In this document: positions 1-8,055 of the stretch, piece after piece
Numbering within the stretch: position 1 is the stretch's first letter
How the letters are laid out: every line of letters begins with the position of its first letter
Source: JAKAGE01 sp035541415
GTDB lineage: Bacteria > Patescibacteriota > Minisyncoccia > UBA6257 > 2-01-FULL-56-20
Length of the DNA stretch: 24,557 bases
NCBI GenBank assembly: GCA_035541415.1
Contig: DATKNI010000016.1
Coordinates: 1-24,557, forward strand
Reading direction: 5' to 3'
Made by a program: the position numbers and the translations under genes
Notes under the pieces: generated by a model
What the model saw: the letters and a program-made list of their open reading frames with translations, nothing else
The model's database searches: none
Told to the model about the DNA's origin: nothing

Positions 1-3000
1 TGCCGCGGTCGTGCCAATCTGGGTGCCGTTGCGGAAGATCTTGTATCCGGTGACCGCGACATTGTCGGTTGAGGCGGTCCAGGAGAGCGCTACGGTCGAG
101 GTGGTTGTTCCGGTCACGCCAAGGCCGGTGGGAACGGAGGGAGGCGTTGTGTCGACGACGCTGTTCGATACCGTGACCGAGACATTTCCCGAAACGCCGA
201 TATTCCCCGCGGCATCATAGGCCTTCGCGGAAAGCGTATGGACGCCGTTCGTCGAAGACGCAGTATTCCAAGACCAGGCATAGGGGCTCGTCAGGTCGGT
301 GATGGCGAGGACGCCGTCGAGATAGAACTCCACTCGCGTAACGCCGACGTTATCGGAAGCCGTTGCAGAAACCGAAACCGTGCTTGAAACCGTGGCATTG
401 TTTGCGGGCGATGTGACGGAGACTGTGGGCGGAGTCGTGTCGCCGCCGCCACCGCCGCCGCCGGATCCGCTTTGCTTGAAGGCGCTCATGCTCGTGAGCC
501 AGCTGTCGCCGGAACTTGCGCCCGATGAAGAGGCGAGATATTGAGCCGTGTTCGAAACCGCAAGATATTCCATCATGCTGCTTTCGCCGTCAATCGAATT
601 ATTCGTGGTTGGGCCTATGACGTAGGTTCCGCCTTGGCCATTATGTCCCGCGGTCCACGTAATGCCGCCGCGAGAGAGATCATACGCCGCGCCGACAAGG
701 AGGTCGCTTGCGTTGGTGGTCGCCGCCGCAAGCCCCGTGCTCGGCGTGCTGCCCGTTCCAACCGCAGAGGCGGTGCGATCAGGAAGGGCCGTGGCCCATC
801 CTCCCGAAAATTCGGCGATGTCGAGATCGGCTCCCGCAGAAGTGCAGGTGGTGGATACATTGATGGTATCCGCGCCGCCCTTCGCGATGGCAGACCACAT
901 CGTCGATCCGCCCGTGCCGCCGATGCCGCCCGTCGTTACGTCGCTTGTCCACGCATTACCCGCCGAATCCGAGATGGACTGCGTCGCTCCTTGGCAGTAT
1001 TGGGCAAAATACACCACTAAAAGATTGTTCGCCGTCGTGTTCGAAGTGAAGGCTTTTGCCAAGTGATTCACTGCGGAACCGAACGTACTTGCTGACTGAA
1101 CGAGCGCGACGGGGCCGGACGATCCTTGCGGACCAACCGAAACCGTTGCCTGCGCCGTAGCGCTTCCTTGGCTGTTCGTTGCGGTCAATGTGTAGGTTGT
1201 CGTCGCCGTAGGCGAAACCGATACCGAATTACCAGTAACCGTTCCGATGCCCGAAATGGAGAATGTGGGCGATGGATTGCCGCTCACGGTCCACGAAAGC
1301 GTTGCTGATTGGCCGCTCGTGATGGAGCTTGGGGTTGCCGTGAATGACGATATCACCGGCGCGGCGAGCGGACCGGCCTGGGTCGTTCCCGATACGCCCG
1401 CCGATTGCGCAGAGCTATTCCCTGCCGGATCGAATGCGGAAACGGTATAGGTGTAGGTGGTCGACGCCGAAAGTCCCGTATTGACGAATGATGTCGTTCC
1501 GGCCGTCGTTGTCCCCACCTGCGTGCCGCCGCGGAACACTTTGTAGGCGATCTGTCCCGATGCGTTGTCCGGATCGGTTGAAGCCGTCCACGAAAGCGAC
1601 ACGGTTGACGTTGTCGTGCCGGTTGCCGTGAGTCCCGATGGAACGCTCGGCGCCGTGGTGTCGGGCGGAGGATTCGTGGTCGCTGACGCGCCCGCTGATT
1701 GGCTCGAACTATTGCCAGCCGGATCGGAAGCGGAAACGGTATACGAATAGGTGGTATTCGCAGAGAGCCCCGTGTCGGAATACGTGGTCACGCCGGCGCC
1801 AGCCGTCCCTACGGCAACACCATTGCGGTACACCGCGTAGCTGATCTGGCCCTGGCTGTTATCCGGATCGGTTGAAGCCGTCCACGAAAGGTTAATCTGC
1901 GACGATGAAATTGCCGTTGCTGTAAGGCCGCTTGGCGTTGTTGGCGCCGTCGTGTCGGGCGGAAGCGTGCCGGAAGAAACTTCATACGCGCCGATCGATG
2001 GCGTCGCAGGGCGCACGCGTCCGTCAACATCGTAAATCGGTGCCGGAATCGAGTATCCGCCGGTCCGGTCAGTGATCGTCGTGAGGCCGGCTCCGACTGC
2101 CGGGCTGCCAGCCTGAAGATGCAAGTCAAACGTGCTTGGCGAGGCAAACTTTGGATCAACGTTCAAGCTGTTCAGGAAGATGCTCGGGAATGTCGGAGCG
2201 CCGGATCCGAACATCACATTGTTGTTGCCGCTCAAAATGGGACATGCCGTTGCGTTGTCGGTATTCGAGCACCCCTGGCCGGAATAATTTTCCGGGTCAA
2301 GATATTTTACGCTCGAATTTGACGTAACGAAGAGGTTGTTGACGGCGCGAGCCTGCTGGGTTTGGCCGCCATTATGCACATCCGGCCACCAGTTGCCGAA
2401 TGCCCCCTCGCCGCCATTCGTGTACACCGTGTTGTTGTAATACCAAACCGGCGGAGGCGAATGTCCGAAATTGCCTGCTTGCGTGTAGTCGCCGGAGAGC
2501 TGAAGGTGGAGGGTATCGCCGTTGCCGTCGCGGTTATCATCATAAATAACGTTGTTAAAGATGCGGACTCCGGTGCCTTGCGAAGGATCAACGGTGTCGA
2601 TCAGCATGCCCTCTTCGTTCGTGTGATGGATCTTGTTGTCGTGGATCATGAGGTCGTGCAAGATGAATCCCGTCTGATCGCCCGAACAGCTTGGGAAGCA
2701 CAAATTGGAAGAGTGTGTTTGGATGCCGCCGCGGCCGCCGCTGTTATAAATCTCGTTCCAGCCAAGTTCAGCTTCGTCGGCGTCGGTCGAAAGGTACATC
2801 GCCTGATCCAAGCGGTTCGTCGCCGCCATGGAAATATCGTGGACGTAGTTGCCCAAGCTCTGCGTGTTGTTTGCTTCTTGGATTTGGAACGGCGTTCCGG
2901 TGTTGTCGGTGCCGGTTGGCGAAGAAACATCATCGGCGATGATGCGCCAGCCGACGGAATTCGTTCCGCTTCCGAGCGATCCGCCAGCGATCGAAAATAC

Positions 3001-3846
3001 GGAACCGTTTACATTGGAAAGGAATTTCAGGCCGGCGATCGTCCAATAGCCGCGATTAGCAACCGTCCATGCGTCGGTGTCCGTCACGCGGACCGCAAAG
3101 GAAGGACAGCCGCTTGTGTTGCAGCCGATGATCGGCAGAGTTCCCGGATAGGCGGCGATGGCGTTTGGCTGGGCCGCCGTGCCATCGCTCCAATCAGGAC
3201 GGAATGTGAGCGATGCTCCCCACGACTGACCATCTTCATGGCTTCCATAGGAACCATCTTTTACATAAATGACGTTTCCGGCTCCCGTTCCCAGGGTCTG
3301 AACCGCGTGATACGGATTGAGCCACGGAGAAGAAAACGTTCCCGCAGCAGAGTCGCTGCCCGTCGGCGAAACATAGCGGATCACGCCGCTCGTCACCGTA
3401 AAGTCCGGCTGCCCGGCTCTTCCCCATCCTGGATTGGCCACCGTTGGGCCGTTCCACGTGCCGTTAGGCGTCGTGATGGAAAAATTACCCGTTGCGCAGG
3501 TCGGCCCGACTTGCACGGTCATTCGTTCGTACCAGAGCCACGTTGTCGGACCAGAAATCACCGTGAGACACGATGCTCCATTCAATTTTACCGATGTGTA
3601 ACCATCGAGGAAGTTTCCATAGATGGTCACGTATGCGCCGCCATTCGAGGTATATGTAGAATCGCTATTGCCGCTGTTCGGCCCCGCAATGAGGTCCGTG
3701 AAAAAAATGATGGGTGGCGTACCGGCGGCACCTGCCGTTTTTATTCGAGGAACCGGCAGGCCTCCCGCGATAATTGCGAGGACTGCGGCGAACACGACGA
3801 TTTTCTTTACTGCGGAAAACAGGCTCTTCGTGGGGACGTTCTGCAT
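1..3846 (-). CDS. Giant secreted beta-helix / fibronectin III / Ig-like surface protein (C-terminus outside window)
   Basis: The frame is open from the ATG at 3846 to the left edge, giving 1282 residues without a stop, so the protein is longer than seen. Residues 1-43 are a signal sequence (basic start, hydrophobic core VVFAAVLAIIAGG). Residues about 45-150 resemble an IPT/TIG fold. About 152-622 is a right-handed parallel beta-helix: it opens with the typical YVSPTGSDSAAG segment and closes with the choice-of-anchor element GSPAVGAG followed by GAYE. Then come two FnIII domains (about 630-726 and 728-820), a PKD/Ig-like domain (822-905), an unassigned beta-rich domain (907-1118), a short Gly run (near 1128), a bacterial Ig domain (1130-1225) and the start of a third FnIII. 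Role is inferred: adhesion or glycan binding or cleavage at the surface. No catalytic residues could be assigned. A stop lies 30 bases upstream in frame and no other start is available; there is no good Shine-Dalgarno site. Confidence 0.9.
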   Translation of the reverse strand, partial: MQNVPTKSLFSAVKKIVVFAAVLAIIAGGLPVPRIKTAGAAGTPPIIFFTDLIAGPNSGNSDSTYTSNGGAYVTIYGNFLDGYTSVKLNGASCLTVISGPTTWLWYERMTVQVGPTCATGNFSITTPNGTWNGPTVANPGWGRAGQPDFTVTSGVIRYVSPTGSDSAAGTFSSPWLNPYHAVQTLGTGAGNVIYVKDGSYGSHEDGQSWGASLTFRPDWSDGTAAQPNAIAAYPGTLPIIGCNTSGCPSFAVRVTDTDAWTVANRGYWTIAGLKFLSNVNGSVFSIAGGSLGSGTNSVGWRIIADDVSSPTGTDNTGTPFQIQEANNTQSLGNYVHDISMAATNRLDQAMYLSTDADEAELGWNEIYNSGGRGGIQTHSSNLCFPSCSGDQTGFILHDLMIHDNKIHHTNEEGMLIDTVDPSQGTGVRIFNNVIYDDNRDGNGDTLHLQLSGDYTQAGNFGHSPPPVWYYNNTVYTNGGEGAFGNWWPDVHNGGQTQQARAVNNLFVTSNSSVKYLDPENYSGQGCSNTDNATACPILSGNNNVMFGSGAPTFPSIFLNSLNVDPKFASPSTFDLHLQAGSPAVGAGLTTITDRTGGYSIPAPIYDVDGRVRPATPSIGAYEVSSGTLPPDTTAPTTPSGLTATAISSSQINLSWTASTDPDNSQGQISYAVYRNGVAVGTAGAGVTTYSDTGLSANTTYSYTVSASDPAGNSSSQSAGASATTNPPPDTTAPSVPSGLTATGTTTSTVSLSWTASTDPDNASGQIAYKVFRGGTQVGTTTAGTTSFVNTGLSASTTYTYTVSAFDPAGNSSAQSAGVSGTTQAGPLAAPVISSFTATPSSITSGQSATLSWTVSGNPSPTFSISGIGTVTGNSVSVSPTATTTYTLTATNSQGSATAQATVSVGPQGSSGPVALVQSASTFGSAVNHLAKAFTSNTTANNLLVVYFAQYCQGATQSISDSAGNAWTSDVTTGGIGGTGGSTMWSAIAKGGADTINVSTTCTSAGADLDIAEFSGGWATALPDRTASAVGTGSTPSTGLAAATTNASDLLVGAAYDLSRGGITWTAGHNGQGGTYVIGPTTNNSIDGESSMMEYLAVSNTAQYLASSSGASSGDSWLTSMSAFKQSGSGGGGGGGDTTPPTVSVTSPANNATVSSTVSVSATASDNVGVTRVEFYLDGVLAITDLTSPYAWSWNTASSTNGVHTLSAKAYDAAGNIGVSGNVSVTVSNSVVDTTPPSVPTGLGVTGTTTSTVALSWTASTDNVAVTGYKIFRNGTQIGTTAA
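1568..1890. repeat. 29-bp exact direct repeat in adjacent FnIII modules
   Basis: The same 29 bases occur at 1568-1596 and 1862-1890, 294 bp apart, which is exactly 98 codons. They encode the SWTASTDPDN segment of two neighbouring FnIII domains. Flanking codons are also similar, so this is a recent in-frame duplication of a domain. Confidence 0.85.
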
Positions 3847-3891
3847 GACGGTGGTGGTTAGGATGACCTTTCTGTTTAGTTAATTATCTTT

Positions 3892-3897
3892 ATTATA
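3892..3897 (-). promoter_or_regulatory. -10 box of the giant surface protein
   Basis: On the minus strand 3897-3892 reads TATAAT. Transcription would start near 3885 and give a leader of about 39 bases before the ATG at 3846. No clear -35 box is visible. It lies back to back with the -10 box of the plus-strand gene at 3913-3918. Confidence 0.6.
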
Positions 3898-3912
3898 CCA
3901 CCGACCATGCGG

Positions 3913-3918
3913 TATAAT
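3913..3918 (+). promoter_or_regulatory. -10 box, leaderless promoter of the ferritin/VIT1 gene
   Basis: A perfect TATAAT ends 8 bases before the ATG at 3927. A start point 6-8 bases after the box falls at or next to the ATG, so the mRNA should be leaderless. No Shine-Dalgarno site is possible in this gap. Confidence 0.7.
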
Positions 3919-3926
3919 GAAACGTT

Positions 3927-4814
3927 ATGGACGCAACCCCCAAAACCTACAAAAACCGAGCGCAAAACGAACTCACTGAACACATTGTCTACGGCAGGCT
4001 TGCCGCCCGCGAGCGGAATCCCGAAAATAAGGCTCTGCTTGAACGACTTTCGGCCCAGGAGAAATCGCACTATGAATTCTGGCAATCGCTCGTGCCGAAT
4101 GAGAAGATTACGCCGCGCATAATCGGCTTGATCAGCGTCCCCTTCCTTCGCGCCATTTTCGGCATCACCTTCGTAACAAAATTTTTGGAAACGCACGAAA
4201 AGGATTCCATTGCAGCGTATCAGTCAATGCTCGCAACCATTCCGAACGACCACCGGCATCGGCTTGAGGAAATCATCAAAGATGAACAATCACACGAGCA
4301 AGGCCTCATCGGCCAGCTCAAGGAAAAGCGCATCGCCTACATTGGCTTCATCGCGCTCGGCCTCTCTGATGCAATCGTAGAAATCACGGGCGTCCATTCA
4401 GGATTCCTCGGCGTAACCGGAAAAACGCTCATCGCCGGCATTTCCGGCATCATTGTGGGTTTCGCGGCGGCAATCTCCATGGGATCTGCGGCGTACATTC
4501 AAGCCAAGCAAGATCCGAACACCTCTCCGATCCCGTCAGCGTTAGCTACCGGATTCTCCTATCTTGCGTCGGTGATCCTCCTCGCCCTGCCCTACTTTCT
4601 CATTCGGGATATGCTCACGGCGTTTATGCTTTCGACGAGCGTCGGCGTGCTATTGCTCGCCGCGTTCGTATTCTTTAGCACGGTCATTGCCGACCGGCCG
4701 TTCCTGCGCGAGTTCGGAGAATCTGTCGGCCTCATGCTTGTGACTGCAATCGCCACGTATATTCTCGGCACGGTTGTCGGTTCGGTGTTCCATGTGAATC
4801 AAGGCAATTTCTAA
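3927..4814 (+). CDS. Ferritin-like domain fused to VIT1/CCC1 membrane transporter (MbfA-like)
   Basis: 295 residues. Residues 1-135 form a rubrerythrin/ferritin-like four-helix unit with di-iron ligand candidates E15/E18, E45-x-x-H48, E88/E91 and E120-x-x-H123. Residues about 138-295 are a VIT1/CCC1-type membrane domain with about five hydrophobic segments, including GLSDAIVEITG and the segment AAAISMGSAAYIQAK that match the family's first helix and SMG motif. Membrane-bound ferritins of this architecture (MbfA) export iron or manganese in other bacteria; the same role here is inferred. The start is supported by the leaderless -10 box. The next gene follows after 33 bases and may be co-transcribed. 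Confidence 0.9.
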   Translation: MDATPKTYKNRAQNELTEHIVYGRLAARERNPENKALLERLSAQEKSHYEFWQSLVPNEKITPRIIGLISVPFLRAIFGITFVTKFLETHEKDSIAAYQSMLATIPNDHRHRLEEIIKDEQSHEQGLIGQLKEKRIAYIGFIALGLSDAIVEITGVHSGFLGVTGKTLIAGISGIIVGFAAAISMGSAAYIQAKQDPNTSPIPSALATGFSYLASVILLALPYFLIRDMLTAFMLSTSVGVLLLAAFVFFSTVIADRPFLREFGESVGLMLVTAIATYILGTVVGSVFHVNQGNF

Positions 4815-4847
4815 ACAGTCACAATCATTACATCCACTACCATAATC

Positions 4848-5186
4848 ATGGCCATCATTGATCTTCGCAAAAAACATTGCGTCCCCTGCGAGGGAGGCAT
4901 GCCGCCCCTCACGAAAGAGCAAGTCGCGGAATACGCGCCGCAAGCTCCGGGCTGGAATGTCGCAGCCGACAACAAAAAGATAACAAAGGAGTTCACGTTC
5001 AAAGACTTTAAAGGAGCTATGGCATTCATTAACCGCGTTGCCGAAATCGCTGAATCAGAAGGACATCATCCGGACATCTATATTTTCTACAATCTTGTCC
5101 GCTTTGAACTTACAACTCATGCGATGCATGGCCTTTCCGAAAACGACTTCATCCTCGCCGCCAAAATCAACGCATTATTGTCATAA
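4848..5186 (+). CDS. Pterin-4-alpha-carbinolamine dehydratase
   Basis: 112 residues, the usual length for the family. The signature EGHHPDIYIFYNLV lies at 71-84 (H73, H74, P75, D76) and is followed by the second histidine H91 in LTTHAMHGLSENDF, the conserved active-site set. The known reaction is dehydration of 4a-hydroxytetrahydrobiopterin, recycling the cofactor of aromatic amino acid hydroxylases. No hydroxylase or pterin gene is near, so the substrate in this cell is unknown. In some bacteria relatives have other roles, for example with molybdopterin or as a transcription co-factor. There is no Shine-Dalgarno site; it lies 33 bases after the iron-transporter gene. Confidence 0.93.
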   Translation: MAIIDLRKKHCVPCEGGMPPLTKEQVAEYAPQAPGWNVAADNKKITKEFTFKDFKGAMAFINRVAEIAESEGHHPDIYIFYNLVRFELTTHAMHGLSENDFILAAKINALLS

Positions 5187-5222
5187 CGCCGGGATTGATT
5201 TGTTATACCGCCGGGAATCGTG

Positions 5223-5293
5223 GCGAATATAACACGACCTTCTGGTCGACTATCGTCTTCGCTGAGGAGACCAGGAGGTCGTGTTATATTCGC
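5223..5293. repeat. 25-bp near-perfect inverted repeat (long hairpin)
   Basis: Arms 5223-5247 and 5269-5293 are complementary over 25 bp. The only exception is 5241 against 5275, which is a U.G wobble in plus-strand RNA. The loop is 21 bases (5248-5268). There is no T-run after either arm, so it is not a normal intrinsic terminator, although it sits 36 bases after the pterin dehydratase stop. The right arm ends 13 bases before the -10 box of the ncRNA below, so it covers that promoter's -35 region. Confidence 0.9.
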
Positions 5294-5306
5294 GTCGAAC
5301 CGGTGG

Positions 5307-5312
5307 TATAAT
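5307..5312 (+). promoter_or_regulatory. -10 box of the 5319-5466 RNA
   Basis: TATAAT at 5307-5312. The predicted start, G5319, is 7 bases downstream and is exactly the first base that can join the terminal stem of the RNA. The -35 region overlaps the right arm of the long inverted repeat and has no clear consensus. Confidence 0.7.
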
Positions 5313-5318
5313 AATAGT

Positions 5319-5466
5319 GATCCCGCTGCAGATCTCTCATCAATTTTTATTAAGAGGGAGAGCGACAGCCCTGCTGTCCGTGGACTGCAGTTGAGCTCAC
5401 CCACCTGGCTTCACGCCAGAGATCTCAAGCGGGGTTCAAAGAGTCCGGCACCGGCCGGATTTTTTG
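5319..5466 (+). ncRNA. Putative ~148-nt structured RNA, family unknown
   Basis: Bounded by a -10 box and an intrinsic terminator, with no credible protein inside. Bases 5319-5327 pair with 5428-5436 and, after a symmetric 3/3 internal loop, 5331-5337 pair with 5418-5424 (GATCTCT with AGAGATC), closing the whole RNA. Inside are hairpins 5364-5368/5374-5378 (GACAG/CTGTC) and 5405-5409/5415-5419, the latter overlapping the closing stem by two bases. CTGCAG occurs twice (5326-5331 and near 5388), so an alternative fold is possible. A long closing stem around an open centre recalls 6S RNA, but I do not see SRP, RNase P, tmRNA or 5S signatures. It is not a leader of the next gene, which has its own promoter after the terminator. 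Confidence 0.6.
5443..5465 (+). terminator. Intrinsic terminator of the 5319 RNA
   Basis: Stem TCCGGC (5444-5449) with GCCGGA (5454-5459), four-base loop, then six Ts (5460-5465). It ends 40 bases before the next ATG. Confidence 0.85.
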
Positions 5467-5492
5467 ATGGAAGCGCCCATTTGCGTATTTGA

Positions 5493-5498
5493 TACAAT
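5493..5498 (+). promoter_or_regulatory. -10 box, leaderless promoter of the PEGA gene
   Basis: TACAAT ends 7 bases before the ATG at 5506. This supports 5506 over the in-frame ATG at 5464, which lies inside the preceding terminator region. Confidence 0.6.
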
Positions 5499-5505
5499 AG
5501 TATTT

Positions 5506-6825
5506 ATGACGCGCCGGACCCGCAGAATCATCTTCTACGTTCTCCTCATCCTTTTCTTCATCCTTGGAACCGGCGTCGTTCTGTATGCCGACGGCTGGCG
5601 CATCAATTTAACAAACTTCCGCACGGAAAAAGTCGGCGGCATCTATGTGCGCGCCTATCCCCAGGACGCCCTGATCGCGCTCGACGGCCAATCCATCCAG
5701 AACCAATCGAACTTTTTGAATCACGGGACGCTCATCTCGAATCTCTATCCAAAAAATTACACGCTCTCGCTTTCCGAAACCGGTTACGACGCGTGGCATG
5801 AAAACGCGGGCGTTGAACCGTCGCTCGTCGTTGAAATGAAATATGCCGTGCTCGTCCCCCAAACCGGAACAGCGGTGACGACATCGAGTGACGTGAATAA
5901 TTTTTTTGAAATCGGCGCCGATCACGTGGACCAGCATTCGAACGGCACGATCACGTGGCGGAATACCGTCATCGGCACCGGCGCCATCACGAACCACAGC
6001 ACGGACCTCAAGAACATGATCTACGAGACTCCGAACGGAACCAGCGACCTCTATGATTTCACAACCGGAAAGACGCTCAACCTTTCGCTCCTCCTCCAAA
6101 AACAGCGCATCACAACATCCTCCATCGGAACGATTATGATCGACCCCTACAACGACACGGCAACGCTCGTATCGAGCCGCAACCGCGTCCTCACGATCGA
6201 TCTTTCGGCCCAGACGGTCGCAACGATCGCGACGTCATCCGCAGGCCAGACCCTCGCCCCGGCAATCGCGGCATCGCAAACCTCGCTCGCCTGGAGCGAA
6301 TATAATTCCGCAACCGGAACGTCCACCATCATTGTCTATGATAAGTTCGCCGGGATCGTGACGAGGACAATTTCCGTAACCGGCGCAACCCAAAGCCTCG
6401 CGTGGATCAATGCGGATACGCTCGGCATATTGCAGTCCAACGGATCGCTCCTGCTGTATACCTTTTCATCGGAAACCCTGCGCCCGCTCGCGAGCGACGT
6501 GAAAGCATTTTATCCCACCGCCGACGGCTCCCTCCTTGCCGCGCTTGAGAAAAACAGCCTCGAGATATTTGATTTTGCCGGAAGCGATTATTATCGCTTC
6601 AATCTTCCCGACATGGAAACCGTGCAAAGCCTCGCCTGGTATAAAGATCAAACGCATCTTTTTGCAAGCTATCCGGACCACGTCGCATTCGTCGACCTCG
6701 CCGACACGAGCCTTGTCAATGTCATAACCGTTTCCGCCGGAACGCACGCTTCCTATGACGCGAACAATAACGCCCTCTATCTGATCGACGGCGGCAATAT
6801 TATTTCATTCGCATTCCCCAATTAG
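5506..6825 (+). CDS. Membrane-anchored PEGA-domain protein with beta-propeller-like body
   Basis: 439 residues. Residues 1-28 are a basic start (MTRRTRR) and one membrane segment (FYVLLILFFILGTGVVLY), leaving the rest outside. Residues about 42-112 form a PEGA domain: a GGIYVRAYPQDALIALDG opening, then LYPKNYTLSLSETGYDAW. The rest (about 115-439) contains recurring beta-strand units with small and aromatic residues (for example SLAWINADTLGIL and SLAWYKDQTHLFASY) and reads like a WD40/propeller-type fold; the blade number is not clear. PEGA proteins are surface or periplasmic binding modules, so a cell-envelope role is inferred. The stop is 10 bases from the stop of the convergent PH-domain gene, with no separate terminator visible. 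Confidence 0.85.
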   Translation: MTRRTRRIIFYVLLILFFILGTGVVLYADGWRINLTNFRTEKVGGIYVRAYPQDALIALDGQSIQNQSNFLNHGTLISNLYPKNYTLSLSETGYDAWHENAGVEPSLVVEMKYAVLVPQTGTAVTTSSDVNNFFEIGADHVDQHSNGTITWRNTVIGTGAITNHSTDLKNMIYETPNGTSDLYDFTTGKTLNLSLLLQKQRITTSSIGTIMIDPYNDTATLVSSRNRVLTIDLSAQTVATIATSSAGQTLAPAIAASQTSLAWSEYNSATGTSTIIVYDKFAGIVTRTISVTGATQSLAWINADTLGILQSNGSLLLYTFSSETLRPLASDVKAFYPTADGSLLAALEKNSLEIFDFAGSDYYRFNLPDMETVQSLAWYKDQTHLFASYPDHVAFVDLADTSLVNVITVSAGTHASYDANNNALYLIDGGNIISFAFPN

Positions 6826-6835
6826 CCCATCGGCA

Positions 6836-7390
6836 CTACGCTGATCCGTTGAAGTGCTTGCGGGCGCGCGTGAGCAGCTCGCGCTGAACCAATTTTGCTT
6901 TCGTTCTCCCGACGCCCGGCAAAACGATCTGGTTTTGAGGCGAGAGTTTGTCCCCCGTCATGAGGATCACAATGCGGCTCACGCCGATCATGCGATCAAT
7001 GGGCGTCCGCAAGATATTTACGTTTTGGATTTGGTGATAGAGCGCGGCAACTTCGGCGCGGACCATGTAACCCGACGTCATCATGAACGCTTCTTCGGTG
7101 AAATAATAGGTGTAATAGCGATATTGAAGATAGGTGCGCAGCAGAACAAAAAGAAAATAGGCGATCGTCACGTAGAGCGCTATCTGAAATGCAAACGGCC
7201 CCCAAATGGCGTAGTCGGGCGGAATGTACCGCTCAAGATACCATACGCCAACCGTGATTAAAATAAGAAGCAATAATAATTTAACCTGGCTAAAAAAGAA
7301 CATCGTGAACGCGCGATGTCCCAGCCGATGCTTCCGATCGTTTTCGAAAGGCTGATGCGCCACCTGCATCCCGTTCTGCGCTTTGTCCAT
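6836..7390 (-). CDS. Bacterial PH-domain (bPH_2/DUF304) membrane protein
   Basis: 184 residues. Two membrane helices lie at about 34-52 (KLLLLLILITVGVWYL) and 63-85 (FAFQIALYVTIAYFLFVLL). A YdbS/YdbT-type bPH_2 domain follows, with YYFTEEAFMMTSGYMVRAE, then the hallmark ALYHQIQNVNILRTPIDRMIG and a VSRIVILMTG strand. The last part may extend beyond the PH fold. The function of the family is poorly known; it is a membrane-anchored PH-like module. The gene diverges from the DoxX gene with 14 bp between start codons, and its own TATAAT ends 6 bases before the ATG, so its mRNA is predicted leaderless. Confidence 0.85.
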   Translation of the reverse strand: MDKAQNGMQVAHQPFENDRKHRLGHRAFTMFFFSQVKLLLLLILITVGVWYLERYIPPDYAIWGPFAFQIALYVTIAYFLFVLLRTYLQYRYYTYYFTEEAFMMTSGYMVRAEVAALYHQIQNVNILRTPIDRMIGVSRIVILMTGDKLSPQNQIVLPGVGRTKAKLVQRELLTRARKHFNGSA

Positions 7391-7392
7391 GC

Positions 7393-7402
7393 TACTATTA
7401 TA
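7393..7402. promoter_or_regulatory. Overlapping divergent leaderless -10 boxes in a 14-bp gap
   Basis: Plus strand: TACTAT at 7393-7398, 6 bases before the ATG at 7405. Minus strand: TATAAT at 7402-7397, 6 bases before the ATG at 7390. The two boxes overlap by two bases, so both genes share one near-palindromic promoter core (ACTATTATAGT). Confidence 0.7.
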
Positions 7403-7404
7403 GT

Positions 7405-7875
7405 ATGTTCGGCGGTTCGTCGCATACCAAACTTCCCCACGCGCTGCGATTCACCATTTTTTTGCTCCGCATCGTGATCGGACTCACATTTTTTTATCTG
7501 GGATACGCGAGCCTGTGGGATCTCCATCTTGGACTCATTCTCCAGAGCCGTTCCGTTGCGGGCCTCTACCTCTGGCTTGCCCATTTGAGCTCGCCCGCAT
7601 GGCTCGTCCAAGCCGCGCCCTGGGCGTTTCTCGTGATTGGCGCATGCCTCATCCTTGGCCTCTTTACGCGTTTTGCGGCCCTCGTGGGCGCCGTGCTCGT
7701 CCTCTATGGCTATCTCCCCGGCCTCACCTATACCTTCACAAACGTTGTGCAATTCATCAATGACGAACTGATCGTCGCGATCTGCTTGCTCGTTCTCGTT
7801 GCGGCGAAAGCCGGCAATTATCTCGGCCTCGACGCGGTTCTCCATATCGGATTCAGGAAGAAAGAGAAAGTATAA
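7405..7875 (+). CDS. DoxX family membrane protein
   Basis: 156 residues with four hydrophobic helices, the usual DoxX layout. Helix 1 carries LRIVIGLTFFYLGYASLWD, then PWAFLVIGACLILGLFTRFAALVGAVLVLYGYL across helices 2 and 3 (quoted in parts: GACLILGLFTRFAALVGA), and a final IVAICLLVLVAAKAGNYLGLD. DoxX proteins are linked to thiosulfate:quinone oxidoreductase or to oxidative-stress complexes, but most members have no defined reaction. It diverges from the PH-domain gene and is followed by a hairpin. The start is set by the leaderless -10 box. Confidence 0.85.
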   Translation: MFGGSSHTKLPHALRFTIFLLRIVIGLTFFYLGYASLWDLHLGLILQSRSVAGLYLWLAHLSSPAWLVQAAPWAFLVIGACLILGLFTRFAALVGAVLVLYGYLPGLTYTFTNVVQFINDELIVAICLLVLVAAKAGNYLGLDAVLHIGFRKKEKV

Positions 7876-7879
7876 ATAA

Positions 7880-7907
7880 AACAAGAGGCCACAACGGGCC
7901 TCTTGTT
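7880..7907 (+). terminator. Terminator-like hairpin after DoxX
   Basis: An 11-bp stem (AACAAGAGGCC with GGCCTCTTGTT) and a 6-base loop, 5 bases after the stop. The T-run is only two bases inside the stem end, so termination strength is uncertain. Confidence 0.6.
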
Positions 7908-8055
7908 AGTTCGACACAGGGCTGATCTCGCTTGCCACCGAGTATATTTATTATCGTCAAAATAAAAAATCGGTCAATTTTAATTTAATATATTTTTAAT
8001 CTTTTTGCCTCGCGGTGGAGGTGCGGGGACGTGCGCCCCGTGAAAATTAATAGAT

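Noticed and set aside
2362..3861. A 499-codon open frame on the plus strand opposite the beta-helix part of the surface protein.
   Set aside because: It is the complement of a clearly real gene with signal peptide and domains. Its product is Arg/Val-rich with no motif, and it has no promoter or ribosome site.
5430..5450. A GGGTTCAAAG string that looks like a tRNA T-loop.
   Set aside because: The flanking bases do not form a T-stem, and no acceptor, D or anticodon arms fit.
5117..5492. Overlapping 90-95 codon frames on both strands in the 5.2-5.5 kb gap.
   Set aside because: They exist because the inverted repeat lets both strands read similarly, and they cross the ncRNA and its terminator.
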